Part shown: piece after piece, positions 1-12,100 of the stretch
How positions within the stretch are numbered: the stretch's first letter is position 1
How the letters are laid out: each line of letters opens with the position of its first letter
NCBI RefSeq assembly: GCF_000003815.2
Contig: NC_049979.1
Coordinates: 2,158,385 to 2,222,384 of the forward strand
Direction: 5' to 3'
DNA length: 64,000 nucleotides
Origin: Branchiostoma floridae
Lineage: Eukaryota; Chordata; Leptocardii; Amphioxiformes; Branchiostomatidae
Translations under genes and position numbers: made by a program
Notes under the pieces: generated by a model
The model's input: the letters and a program-made list of their open reading frames with translations, nothing else
What the model was told of the DNA's origin: nothing
Database searches by the model: none

Positions 1-691
1 ACTATTGCACACTGGCCGTGATAAAAAGTACATGTGTCTCCTATCGCAGGACTAACATAAAATAACATAAGTGGCTAATCCTAAGTGTACATATGTAAAA
101 ATGTAGATATCCGTACCCATGGTAACAACACATATTGATACACAGCAATTATGCAGAGAGTACAGGATAGTCCACCACAGTACTGTTACATTTACATTTG
201 CTGTTATACAATTGAGTGTAGCACAGCATCAATCAGTAAACCCGATCAACCGACTAGGTTGTGATAATAAGTACATGTGTCTTCTATCACATGGGTAAGA
301 GTACATTTGGTCAGCACAGGAAAGTTGAAACAAGTATGTCTACCAAGTACAGCTATTGCACAGGTGGTGATAAAAAGTACAATAGGTATTGCATAGGGAA
401 AAAATCTTCGCACATACAAGCCTTTTTCTCACGTACATATACAGACTACTAGTATTATGTACAACTACTATACTCCATATGATTTCCATGGTTGCCATGG
501 AATATTTATGATACATGTAGATGGTTACAAAACAACAAGTTATTATTTACAATCAAGACTTTATCTTTTTAACAATGGATGGTTCACAGTATGTTATAAC
601 ACAGTAGACTGGACTTGACCTAGTTTTTAAGAGTAAGAGCATATTAAGAGCTAAAAACATTTTTAGTACCTAAGTAGATAGAAGTAAAACA
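1..691. repeat. Intergenic, degenerate interspersed repeats
   Basis: No gene is seen. A motif resembling gataaaaagtaca occurs near 19 and 370, and gtacatgtgtct occurs near 28 and 271, so the stretch looks like two or three decayed copies of one repeat unit. The part adjoining 692 is probably the 3' untranslated tail of the LINE that follows on the minus strand, but its end cannot be fixed. Confidence 0.35.
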
Positions 692-3600
692 TTACAGATC
701 ATGCAGTCTGTTTTTGATTTCCCAGTTGAAAATGTAAGATAAGCTATAACCTGAAATGGGCTGTGGTAGCTTCCTAGAAAAGATCCATGTTTTAAAGATA
801 ACCCACTTTGCTATAGATATTATTTGTATTCTTCTCTTCAGATTGTTTTCATTTATTGGCTGGTTTACCTTTCCTAGTATAATCTCTTCAAAATCAATAT
901 AAGGGTTACTAGGGCTATAGGGTACAGAAGTATGTACTAAGTTCCACAGGTCAGTTAGCCTTTTACATTCCAGAAACATATGCTTATAGTTGTCAACGTG
1001 TCCACTGTCACATAATATACATATAGGAGTAATTACTAGACCAAATTCATCTTGTATTTTCCATTTGTTTAGTTTCTCACTACATGGTAAAATTTGATGA
1101 AGTAGTTTGTAATTAAGTTCTGCTATTTGTGTTTCTTTACATGAAGTTGTACCTAGCATTTTCCAAATCTTCTTCCAATCAAGAGAGTCTATATCAAAAT
1201 TTGTCTGCCATTTCTGTTGGCAGCTTGGAACTACTGCATGTTTCTGAACGAGAGCAGTATAAAGTGATTTGCAGGATGTTGTCTTGATTTTCATTTTTGT
1301 TCTTGGTTCAAGCAGATGTGGGATTGGGATAACAGGATGTATTGGGCGGTCAACTGAGTCTATAGCACATTTAATAGAATCTTTCCAGGTGCTGGGTATA
1401 GCTTGATATAAAGTAATGCGTTCAATTAAAGTACTGGGTCTATGACTAAGCGTTGGGTGGTTATCTGTCGAGAGGAATCGTCCGTTTGGGAATAAGTCTT
1501 TCACATAGATGATTCCTTCCTTAATCCATTGAGGGAAGAAGAGAGTTTTACCCTGGGATCTCACATTTTCATTGCACCATATTATCTGGTCTCTAAGGTT
1601 ATGGGGTTTCATGTCATCTACTTTGTCAGCTTTGTGATAGGATAGTATGACTTGTTTATAAAAAGTGGGAATATTGTTTAGGTCTGGGCCATCACTTTCA
1701 GTTTTAAAGTTCATGCCTAATATGAGGTTATTAGGGCCAAAAGAACTGAGGTATAGAAGGGGTAATGCTTTCCATCTACAATTGTCTTCTGATGTTAGCC
1801 TATAGATCCAACGTGATAGAAGTGCATTTTTCTGGTAATCTAGGTTTAACATATTTAGTCCTCCCAATTCAATGGGCTGGCTTATCACATCTCTTTTGAT
1901 ACTGTCTTTTTTACCTTTCCATAAAAAGTTGAAGATTTCCTTTTTCACAGTTGTAATAACCCACGGTGGTGTAACAATCATTGCCATGCTATGTGTTATC
2001 TGANNNNNNNNNNNNNNNNNNNNNNNNNNNNNNNNNNNNNNNNNNNNNNNNNNNNNNNNNNNNNNNNNNNNNNNNNNNNNNNNNNNNNNNNNNNNNNNNN
2101 NNNNNNNNNNNNNNNNNNNNNNNNNNNNNNNNNNNNNNNNNNNNNNNNNNNNNNNNNNNNNNNNNNNNNNNNNNNNNNNNNNNNNNNNNNNNNNNNNNNN
2201 NNNNNNNNNNNNNNNNNNNNNNNNNNNNNNNNNNNNNNNNNNNNNNNNNNNNNNNNNNNNNNNNNNNNNNNNNNNNNNNNNNNNNNNNNNNNNNNNNNNA
2301 AAGGCATTTTTCATGGATGCAATATCGGATACAAATAAGGTGGTGTCATCGGCTACTTGAGATATTTTACTTCAACAGAGTCATTAGAATTGTCTTTAAC
2401 TTTTATTCCAGCTATATCATGTGCATTCCTAATATCAACAGCCATAACTTCTACTGCTAAGATAAAAAGAAGTGCAGATACAGGACATCCCTGGCGGATA
2501 CCTTTGTTAAGTGGGAAGGGTTCAGACATCCAGCCTTGATTGATAATATTACTGCTGATGTCATTGTACATGCATTGCATGGCATGGATAAAGCTAGGGC
2601 CAAAATTAAATTTTTGCAGTACTTTCCACATGAATTGTCTGTTAATAGAATCGAAAGCCTTCGCAAAGTCCAAAAAGATGACCGCTCCAGGTAAGTTTTG
2701 AGTTTCTGTGTAGTCAATAATGTCTTTGATCAGGCGCACATTTTGTCCAATAAATCTTCCTTTAATATATGCAGTTTGGTCATGGTCAATCAACTTGTGT
2801 AGTACTTTCTTCAGTCTGTTTGCATATATATGGGCAAAGATTTTATACTCAGCATTCAGAAGGCTTATAGGCCTCCAGTTCTCTAGATACTTTCGCTCAT
2901 TCTTTTTATGTATGAGTCTTATTACTGCACGTCTTTGTAGTACCGACATCTTCCCTTTGCTTAAGGTTTCTTGTATGCAATCATAGATAAGATCACCTAT
3001 AGCAGGCCAAAACTTTTTAAGTAGTTCAGGTGGGATACCATTTAGTCCAGGGCTTTTGTTTAGATTCATGGCAAAGAGGGCTTCTTTGCATTCTTCTTTG
3101 GTAATAGTTTTGTCAAGAAATTCCTTATCAGATTGGTCTAGCATATTGGTGAGATGTATGTTTTGTAGATATTCATCGATTTTAGCATTGTCTACATTGT
3201 CTTCCTGGTAGAGTTTACGATAATAATTGGTACATTCGTTAAGGATTTCTGTGGTGTCTGTCACTTCCTTTCCCTCGATATACAAACAGTCGATTTCCTT
3301 TTCTATGCCTCGTTTTTTCTCCAGATTCAAGAAATATTTAGACGGTTTTTCCCCTTCTTCTCTCCATTTGGCTCGAGACCTAATATAGTCACCATGGGAC
3401 TTTTTCTTGTAAAGATTTTCTAGATTAGATTTAACTTGCTTATAGGTCAGGATGTCTTCATTTGTTGGATTTCCATCAATTACAGTTGTGAGATGACATA
3501 ATTGTCTCTCAAGATCTTCCATATGTGCCCTGTTTTGTCTAGCTTTCTTTGCTCCGTATTGTCTGGAGAACTCTGATATTTTTATAAGGCACATGTCTAG

Positions 3601-3906
3601 TTTATCTCTACTTGACTTGATGCTACTGTTTTTCTGTTCTTCTATTATATCAAAAACTTCTGAGACATACTCTTCATCTTCTAAAAGGGTCACATTTAGT
3701 TTAAAGAACCCAGGGCCTCTAGAGCTTCTATTGAACCTGAGCTTTAGAAAGACTGCCTGGTGATCAGTAAGAATAGCAGGTCTAATGTCACATTTTTCTA
3801 TATTTTCTACTAGTCTTTTATGGATGAGCCAATAATCAAGTCTACATGCCACATTTTGGGCCAAGTTCCTCCATGTAACCAACCAACCAACCAACCATCC
3901 CTTCAT
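692..3906 (-). mobile_element. 5'-truncated L1/Tx1-like non-LTR retrotransposon (ORF2 remnant)
   Basis: Two minus-strand frames together encode the C-terminal two thirds of a LINE ORF2 protein. The frame at 3906..2353 starts in the last part of an endonuclease domain (DYWLIHKR, LTDHQAVFLKL) and runs through a reverse transcriptase: NLNKSPGLNGIPPELLKKFW, NWRPISLLNAEYKIFA, FLDFAKAFDSI and GIRQGCPVSALLFILAVE. The catalytic box reads VADDTTLF and lies in a different frame, so one base has been gained or lost near 2360. The frame then continues across a gap to a C-terminal domain with a CCHC-like knuckle (CILCDS...HMFLEC) and stops at 692. The RT wording is typical of the L1/Tx1 group. The 5' end is missing: the first residues come from a short ggtt-type repeat at about 3880-3900, where homology stops. 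The copy is dead (frameshift, truncation). The clade is inferred. Confidence 0.85.
2004..2299. other. Assembly gap (296 N)
   Basis: Run of N inside the LINE, removing the segment just after the catalytic box. Confidence 1.
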
Positions 3907-4050
3907 TATTGCCTATCTATACCTAGGTGTTGTTTAAATCTCCCTAAAGATTAAAGGTTGTTTCGCAACAATGTCAGTTCGCAAACGCGAGTTCGCAGCA
4001 AGGCAAGTCGTTTCACAACAATGTACAAGTACAACGTACTTGGTAGGGCG
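3907..4050. other. Short spacer upstream of a MITE
   Basis: Contains cgcaaacgcgagttcgca and similar TTCGC-rich words of the kind seen again at 9590-9648. No coding signal. Confidence 0.3.
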
Positions 4051-4284
4051 TCGATGAAGGTTAGACATCCAGGTAATGAGATACGCCAAAACGCAGTTAC
4101 TCAAGCTACTGGATATAATTTTGGAAACGGTCAGACGTTTTGGACAGCCATCTGGCATCTTTCGTCATGTCACTATCAGTGTCACTGTCAGTGTCACTGC
4201 CGAAAGACGCCGGATGGCTGTCAGAAACGTCTGACCGTTTCCAAAATCGTTGCTTGAGTAACTACTCTTTGGCGTACTTCGCAG
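4051..4284. mobile_element. MITE-like palindromic element, family 1
   Basis: Long imperfect inverted repeat. The left arm carries ttactcaagctactggata and ggaaacggtcagacgttt; the right arm carries the complements (aaacgtctgaccgtttcc, ttgcttgagtaacta). The ends read gacatccaggtaatgagatacgcc on the left and ggcgtactt on the right. Related copies lie at 15027-15126, 24189-24705, 47559-47672 and, as a fragment, at 57792-57834. It has no coding capacity, so it is a non-autonomous DNA-transposon type repeat by structure. Confidence 0.7.
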
Positions 4285-5015
4285 TGGCGCTTACTAGTGC
4301 TATGGGACAAATCAAAGACGAGGTGAGCGACAACAGCTGCTGCAGATCATTTTATTCTGGGAAATTCTGACAATATGCGGTCGCTGTCGTTCCAGCCAGA
4401 CCGACTCCTTCCCAAGTGATCACTGATCATCTGTAAGAGGGAAAAAGTAGAAGTAAAAATGTGGAATCAAATTCTGTCTTGAAGAAATGTCCTCCGAGTG
4501 TTCAAAACATTATGATTTGTTTGGCTCTTTGTTGGACGTACACAATCTGTAGTTTGGTAGCCACAGATGGGTAGTTTTTCGTTCCTTTGAGACACCCAGT
4601 CAGACATAAAGATGATAATATATGTTGCGGATGTTGCAAGTGCTCTTGCGGGTACGAATAGGGTCATAAAATGTCATTTCAAATAAAAGCATAATGTTGC
4701 CAAACGACTTTACCAAATGGCAAGCATGAGTATGTGTACCTTTACACGTACACATTTACACATTCAAAGATCCTGCACCCAGAATAAGGTGACTAAGATA
4801 TCATGCCATAGATCAATCAAGTCACAAATTACCAACACAGCATCAGCTGAGATTCCGTATCGTGATCTACATGAGGTGAGCCGGTGTTAATATTTTTTTT
4901 GCTATTTACTTTTGGGCAGACGAGACAATGTGGCACTGCACTCAAGTTAAAACGTATATCAACAGTGGCACATACATGTACACAGTACAGAAGGTAAAGG
5001 TAGTCTTTTTTTTAC
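4285..5015. other. Non-coding stretch, nothing recognised
   Basis: No exon-like ORF with splice signals and no clear repeat boundary were found on either strand. Confidence 0.4.
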
Positions 5016-5150
5016 CTCCCCCAACCCAAGTCAGGTACCCATTTTTACACCTGGGTGAAGTGAGGAAGGTTGTGTTAAGTGCTCTTCCCTAGGGCACAAC
5101 GTCGGGGGCGGGGATCGAACTCGGGTCCTATACACGCCACACACGACGCA
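5016..5150 (-). mobile_element. SINE fragment, tRNA-derived type
   Basis: Carries a B-box-like ggatcgaactc and the adjoining aagtgctcttccctagggcac. The same order (B-box-like word, then a complement of cccttggg-type sequence, then gtgaggaa) is found in the longer copy at 48230-48600. The orientation of both is minus. The A-box end is not clear here, so the copy is probably partial. Confidence 0.5.
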
Positions 5151-5162
5151 ACAAGGGTATTG

Positions 5163-5283
5163 ATTTAGATCTAGTTAAGGACAGCAAAAGCGAGATCATT
5201 AAGAGGAAATGAAATATGTCCCATACCATACTCTAAGCTGAGGTGGCCCGGTGTTGATCTAGATCTCAGAGTCACGACAGACT
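5163..5283. repeat. ~78-bp minisatellite, left part (split by LINE)
   Basis: Contains aagctgaggtggcccggtgt followed by gatctagatctcagagt, the unit of the array at 8628-9175. The LINE at 5298-8613 separates the two parts, and removing it restores a plausible unit across the junction. Confidence 0.75.
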
Positions 5284-5534
5284 AGAGAAACAAGATTGGG
5301 GTGCCCTAACATCGGCCCCCGTCCATCCGCCTTGTCGTGGTGTGAGAGCCCGAATGTACCAATCTCCTAGTCCTGGGGTAGGTGGCACGTTCCTACTCTG
5401 TAACCTCGAATGAGGGGGTGGAGCTTGGGTAGTCGCTAAAGGATGGACCTTACCCCTCACCCAAGAGGTTAAAATGGGTTGGCGTAGGGTCAACTACCCT
5501 ACCTGTAAAACAGCCACCAGTTACAGAAGCACCG

Positions 5535-8500
5535 ATGATAAGAATCCAAAAACCCGTCATGGGCAAGGAAGGGTCTCCACAAAGGGGGCTTATGACGCAG
5601 GGCAGTGAAAGCCGCAAGGAAGCTGCAAGGCCGACTCCCCTTCTGACGCCCAAGACAACTATAAAGATAGGTACATGGAATGTAAGAACTATGTACGAAA
5701 CAGGGAGGACAGCACAGGTAGCAAAGGAAATGAGGAGCTACAATATCTCACTACTAGGGCTGAGTGAAACAAGATGGCTACATACAGGCTGGGCAGCTGA
5801 GGCTAGCTACAGGAGAGATGCTACTGTACTCTGGGCATACAGAAGATGGAGCTCCCCATACAGAGGGAGTCGCCATGATGCTGTCACAGGAAGCACAGAG
5901 GGCACTCATTGGCTGGGAACCTGTCAACTCACGTATCATCACCGCCAAGTTTGCCACCAAGAAAAGCAACATCAACCTGAATGTCATACAGTGCTATGCA
6001 CCTACTAATGATGCAGAGGAGGAAAAGAAGGATGACTTCTACCAGCGTCTCCAAGCTGTGTTGGACAAGAGCAGAAACAAGGACATCACTTTACTTATGG
6101 GGGACCTCAATGCCAAGGTAGGAGCAGATAACACAGGTCATGAGGAGGTAATGGGAATGGAAGGACTAGGAAAGATGAATGACAATGGGGAAAGGTTTAC
6201 AGACCTGTGTTCGCTCAACCAACTGGTGATTGGAGGAAGCATCTTCATGCACAAGAGAATACACAAGGCCACATGGAGATCACCTGACCATGTCACAGAG
6301 AACCAAATCGACCACATGTGCATTAACCAGAAGTTCCGACGACTGTGGAGTGATGTAAGGGTGATGAGGGGAGCGGATGTGTCATCAGACCACCACCTTC
6401 TTGTGATGTCAGCCAGAATGAGGCTGAAGAAATACTCAGCAATCACCAACCCCCGCAAAAGATTCAACGTAGGACTGCTCAAGAATAAGGACATACAAAC
6501 ATCATTCAAGTTAAGCCTATCTAACAGATTTCAACCACTGCAGGAACTCTTCAAAGAGGAGGATACAGACATTGAGAACCAGTGGCAACAGGTCAAGAAG
6601 GGATGGCTGGACACGTGTGAGGATATCTTGGGCAAGAAGAAACCACAACACAAGGAGTGGATCTCCTACAGCACTCTGCAGACGTTGGAAGTGAGGAAGC
6701 AAAAGAAGGCTGCACTGAATACAAGCCGGACAAGATCAGAGAAGGCAAAAGCACAGGAAACATACACAGCTGCTGACAAGGAAGTTAAAAAGAGTATCAA
6801 AAAGGACAAAAGGGACCACTTTGAAGACCTAGCTAATCAGGCAGAAGAAGCAGCAGGGAAGGGAAACTTGAGAGACCTCTACATGACAACGAGGAAACTT
6901 TGCAGTAAATTCCTAACAGTAGACAAGCCGGTGAAGGACAANNNNNNNNNNNNNNNNNNNNNNNNNNNNNNNNNNNNNNNNNNNNNNNNNNNNNNNNNNN
7001 NNNNNNNNNNNNNNNNNNNNNNNNNNNNNNNNNNNNNNNNNNNNNNNNNNNNNNNNNNAGAGCTACCCATCAACACTGGTAAACCCACAAAGGTAGAGAT
7101 CAAGAAGGCCATCATGTCCCTAAAGAACGGAAAGTCAGCAGGACCAGATGAAGTGCCAGCAGAAGCCCTAAAAGCAGACATACAGAGCTCAGTCAACATG
7201 CTGCACAGTCTTTTTAGTAGGATCTGGGAGGAGGAGCAAGTTCCTTGCGAGTGGAGAGAAGGAATACTGGTTAAACTACCAAAGAAGGGGGATTTGAGCA
7301 ACTGTACCAACTACAGGGGGATCATGCTGCTATCCACAGCCGGCAAAGTCTTCAACAGAATTCTCCTGTGGAGGATGAGGGATGCAGTGGATGCCAAGCT
7401 GCGAGATGAACAGGCAGGCTTCCGGAAGAACAGGTCCTGTGCTGATCAGATTGCCACCTTACGCATCATAATAGAACAGTCACTGGAATGGAACTCTCCT
7501 CTGTACATCAATTTCATAGACTATGAGAAGGCTTTTGACAGCATAGATAGGGACACCCTTTGGAAGATGCTAGGACACTACGGGATACCACAGAAGTTCA
7601 TATCCCTAATCAGGAACACATACAAGGACATGAAGTGCAGAGTAGCCCACGCAGGACAGCTAACAGAAAGCTTCGAGGTGAAGACAGGAGTGCGACAGGG
7701 TTGCTTACTGTCTCCGTTTCTTTTCCTCCTGGTAATAGACTGGATCATGAGGGCAACTACAAGAGGGAAGAGTACTGGGATCCAATGGACACTCTGGACA
7801 CAACTGGAAGACCTAGATTTTGCCGACGACCTGGCACTTCTCTCACACAACCACAAGCAGATGCAAGATAAAGCAACTCATCTAGAGGGAACATCAATCA
7901 GTACAGGGCTCAAGATCAGCAAAAAGAAGACTGAACTCATGAAACTCAACACCACTAACAGTGCACCAGTCATAATTGGAGGGGAAGGGGTGAAGGAGGT
8001 TGAGTCCTTCGTGTATCTGGGAAGTGTGGTGGACCGTCAGGGAGGTACGGACAGGGATGTTACCGCCAGGATAGGGAAAGCGAGAGCAGCTTTCATCATG
8101 CTGAAGAATGTATGGGCCTCCAGGGTGATACGTGTAGCCACCAAACTCCGAATCTTCAACTCCAACGTTAAATCAGTACTGCTCTATGGATCCGAGACCT
8201 GGAGAACAACAAAAGCAACGCAGCACAGGATACAAACCTTCATTAACACTTGTCTGAGAAGGATCTTTAAAATCAAGTGGTCAGACAGGATCAGCAACCT
8301 GGAGCTGTGGGACAGAGCAGGACAAAAACCAGTGGTCAGTCAGATCCTCAAGAGAAAGTGGTCCTGGATCGGCCACACCCTCCGGAAGCCACCATCCAGT
8401 ATTACACACCAAGCTCTGACTTGGAACCCACAGGGTAAAAGGAAGAGAGGGAGGCCAAGGAATAGCTGGAGGAGAGATACGGAGGAGGAGATGAAAAGTA

Positions 8501-8604
8501 TCTGCAACAGCTGGCAGGACCTGAGGAAGAAGGCCCAGAGGCGGGTGCAGTGGAGGACTATCAACAGTGGCCTATGCTCCGCCAGGGGCGAAGGGCCCAA
8601 GTAA
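5535..8604 (+). pseudogene. Endonuclease-reverse transcriptase ORF of the LINE, one frameshift
   Basis: An apurinic-type endonuclease starts with IKIGTWNVRTMYETGR and LLGLSETRW, in the frame opening at 5535. The frame changes at about 5775-5790: after SETRW the homologous text (IQAGQLRLATGEMLLYSGH) continues in the frame that runs to 8604. Later landmarks are LLMGDLNAKVG and SSDHHLLVM of the endonuclease, then the reverse transcriptase: SLKNGKSAGPDEVPAEALK, FIDYEKAFDSIDRDTLWKML, VRQGCLLSPFLFLLVIDWIM and the catalytic LDFADDLALLSH. The C-terminal part (SVLLYGSETWR, WIGHTLRK, RKRGRPRNSW) is the conserved tail of this family. A 117-N gap at 6942-7058 removes the linker before RT. Apart from the single frame change, no other stop is seen, so the copy may be only just inactive, or the shift may be a sequencing error. 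Confidence 0.85.
6942..7058. other. Assembly gap (117 N)
   Basis: Run of N inside the LINE ORF. The flanking frames stay in register across it. Confidence 1.
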
Positions 8605-8627
8605 AAGTAAGTAAGAGAAACAAGATT

Positions 8628-9175
8628 ATATCTCCCGTACCTTACAAAAGGCTGAGGTGGCCCGGTGTTGACATAGATCTAGTCACAGACAACAGAAGCA
8701 AACAGCATCATATGCCCCATACCATACTCTAACCTGAGGTGGCCAGGTGTTGATCTAGATCTAGTTTAACAAGAACAAGTCAAGGAAGGGGTGTTACACC
8801 TAAGGAACGGCCAATAAGGCAGCAGTACCGCGCCCTGGGTGGATTGCCCCAACATCACAAGGGGTGTTACCCAGTAACAAAACACAGACAACAGAAACTA
8901 GATCTCATGTCCCGTACCATACTCTAAGCTGAGGTGGCCCGGTGTTGATCTAGATCTCAGAGTTACAGACAACAGAAACTAGATCTCATGTACCGTACCT
9001 TACTCTAAGCTGAGGTGAGCGGTGTTGATCTAGATCTCAGAGTTACAGACAACAGAAACTAGATCTCATGTACCGTACCTTACTCTAAGCTGAGGTGAGC
9101 GGTGTTGATCTAAATCTAGTCACAGACAACAGAAGCAAACAGAATCCTATACCCCGTACCATATTCTAGCTGCAG
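8628..9175. repeat. ~78-bp minisatellite downstream of the VWA-VWC gene
   Basis: Several units with the core ctaagctgaggtg, gtgttgatctagatct and acagacaacagaaactagat. The two units at about 8965-9120 are nearly identical; the outer units are diverged and one is interrupted by unrelated sequence (8766-8880). In the sense of the neighbouring gene the unit includes gagtaaggtacgg, which resembles a 5' splice site. The array begins about 15 bp beyond the stop codon at 9191-9193. Confidence 0.8.
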
Positions 9176-9190
9176 CTGAGATGATCCATC

Positions 9191-12100
9191 CTACAGATCT
9201 GTCTGACAGCGAGGGCAGCACTCCCCGGCGATGTGGACGTAGCCGGGGCAGCTCGGGTCCGGGGGTGCGCAGTCCATGATCGCCTGCATCGGCTCCCCTC
9301 CGGCCTCGAAGCACGACCAAAACGTGCAGGGATTCGAAGGCGGCTGAAGTGTTGAAGCAGTAATAAGTTAGATGCTTTTACTGCACCTATTACCTAGCTA
9401 ATAGCATAATATCTATAATATATTTATGCCCAAAATGCTTAATAAACAAATGACCACATGTGGTCTAATGGATGTGAAATATGAAATACCTCGAGATAAT
9501 TTATTCTGATTCTAAATACTATATACTTCTTACAATACAATACTATTACTTCATACAATGAACTATGTCTCTTACTGCCATGTTAAGATATTCGCGGTGG
9601 TTTTAAGTTCGCGGCGAAGCGGCCACCGCGAAAGTTTCTGCATTTACAGTATTTTCCTTAGTCTTACCGTGTAATCGGTCCCCACGGGAATGATGACGTT
9701 TTCCTCCCGGAGCCAACAGCCAGCCGGAGCTGAAATGACGTCAGTACGTTTTCTTTAGTCTTTTATTATATTAAAAACCAAACAACAAGAAGTGGCGGGT
9801 GACTCTGGTTACATACAACATATTCTCTCCTCCACTTGTGCTACAGAGAACATAAAGTATTTTACAAGACGACGGCAACAAGGCAAAGACAAACGTGGAT
9901 ATGTCTACAATAAGTCTATTCGTATCTCAACTGACCCCCCCCCCCCTCCAGGTACGATAGAACAGACACTCATATGTACATGTAACTGAAAACGTTTGGT
10001 TGCCATAATACAGTTATGTTTGTTTAGCAATTTTCACGGTTAACATGATAAGATTACAGAGGACCACGTAACATTAAAACATGTTTAGCATTAATTTCAT
10101 CACAAAGTAGCCTCCGTATAGCCAACTCGGGAAATGGGGTTTACCGAGGAAGGGAGTTTGCCATGGAACGTTTCTTCAGCCAAAAACTACAAACGAACAA
10201 CTGTTTTATAAATCAATCGAATCTTCAGGAAGTTATGAAAAATGTTTGCGCTGTCTTGAAATATTGTAATGGTCATACCCCCTTTCCACTAGGACGGCGC
10301 TCTCGCCCCGCTTTCTCTGCGTCCTACAAGTTGACAGATCGCTCAACGAATTGCATAGAAAAGAAACGAATCTTTTTACACTTTGTGTGTTTTCTTCCCA
10401 GTCACACTTTGACATGTTTATAATTCACCCAGTGTGAAAGCGAAGGTTGCACATATCCTATATAGGTCGCAGTGAGAGCACGGTGCGATCTCCGTCTAAT
10501 GGAAAGGGAGCCTAAGGAATAAAAGCCAGCTAACCATCACAGACTGGACAGCACTGCCCTGCGATCCGCACGGGGTAGTCGCACGGCGGAGGCATGCAGC
10601 CCGGGGTGACGCACATGGGGTCCATTCCGGGGTCGTGGCAGGTGCACGACATGCAGGAATCCACCTGAAGGTAAATGTGAACTATCGTCAAAGGTGTCGA
10701 ATGTAAGACCGTTAGAACAAGAGTTACTGTATCACTTGCAAATGCTAGAGTCACATTTCCCATCCGGGCCGGCCCCAGCCGTTTAAAAAAAAACATTAGT
10801 GTACATCAATAAATCATGAATTTGGATTATGTTTGGCACGTTTGTGCTTTTCTTGTCTTTTATATCTCACTGTTGATATCATACTGGTCATATCATGTCA
10901 AACATGTAGTACATGTATACTGTTCGTCCCCCTAACGAAAACCTCGGATTGCAATGGGGACTCAGATGTATGTGATGGTTTTCAATCCTTAAGCTTTGGC
11001 ACTTGTCATCAGAGGCAGTAGGGGCTTCTTCATTGGGATAAATGTCAATGGAGCCAGACTCCATAACCAACAGCTACTTCAGATGATACTAGAGTGCTGA
11101 CGGTCAAACAGCACTTGGAGTTAGATATGGATTATCCTGACTAAAATTCGCGCTCCGGTCGGGTCCCTAGTGGGGACGAGGCCCGGATGCTGAGGGGTTA
11201 TATTTCAGACTTGGTATTTTTTGGCGAGCACTTCTAACGTCCTTGATATGAATGAGACGTTTTTTTTTATGTAACCAGTCGCCGTTGCGTGACAGCAAAA
11301 CAAGCGTTATGCCAAATGACGTTTTTAGCGGCTGAAGAATTCGGAGTCTGAGCTTTGACGGACAGACGTCTGTCACGACTCTCACCTTGTAATGTTGGCC
11401 CGGCAGGATGAGACGGTCCTGGTACCGACAGCCGATGTCCTCGCACACAGGGCAGCATTGTCCCGGGACGCGCACGGGGTTGTTGCAGGGCGGAAGCGCG
11501 CAGTCCTGGACGGCACATATCGGCCGTCCTCCGGCGGCGTCGCAGAAACAATGCGTGCAGGGATCCGGCTGGAGGGGGGTAGTCATAAATGAAACGATGT
11601 AGGAGTCAAATTTCTCAACCGACAGAGACTATATAGAGAGAACTGGACTGTTTCGGACTGCGCAGCCCCGGTCTTTGTCAATGAATGGAAGAAATTTTGA
11701 ACAGCAGGTAACGTTACTCTTCAACTACCCCCATGAACAAATGACGGGACATAGACAAATGCCAGATAGCCACCAACTATCTAACATATTCGATCATATT
11801 TGAATCACCATTTAGTCAATTGGAGAAGGTAAAGGATCCAGTCTTTGTCAAGGAATAGAAAAAGTTTCGTACAGTATGTACCCTACAACTACCCATGAAC
11901 ATAGACAGGGGGCGCACATCTATCTGGTATTTTTGTCCTACTGCTCGAATTACAGTGCCAATAGAAAGTAGTGGATCCATTCTTCGACAAAGACTGATGC
12001 CACACAGTCGAGAAATTGGGATATGCAATTCCATGCTGTTAGGCAAGACCTTATAATGAAGATGAACTCCTTCACTCCTTGTGATATTGCATTTCTCACT

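Larger units (their letters stand above)
5284..8627 (+). mobile_element. Non-LTR retrotransposon, near full length, with 14-bp TSD (Nimb/RTE-like)
   Basis: The element is bounded by the direct repeat agagaaacaagatt at 5284-5297 and 8614-8627, a classic target-site duplication. Inside are a ~240-nt 5' leader, one long ORF2 and a very short 3' end made of gtaaaagtaagta, a simple-repeat tail rather than a poly(A). The complete ends and small number of lesions point to a fairly recent insertion. The target was a ~78-bp minisatellite. The single APE-RT ORF and short repetitive tail suit the RTE/Nimb-like groups; the exact clade is inference. Confidence 0.85.
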
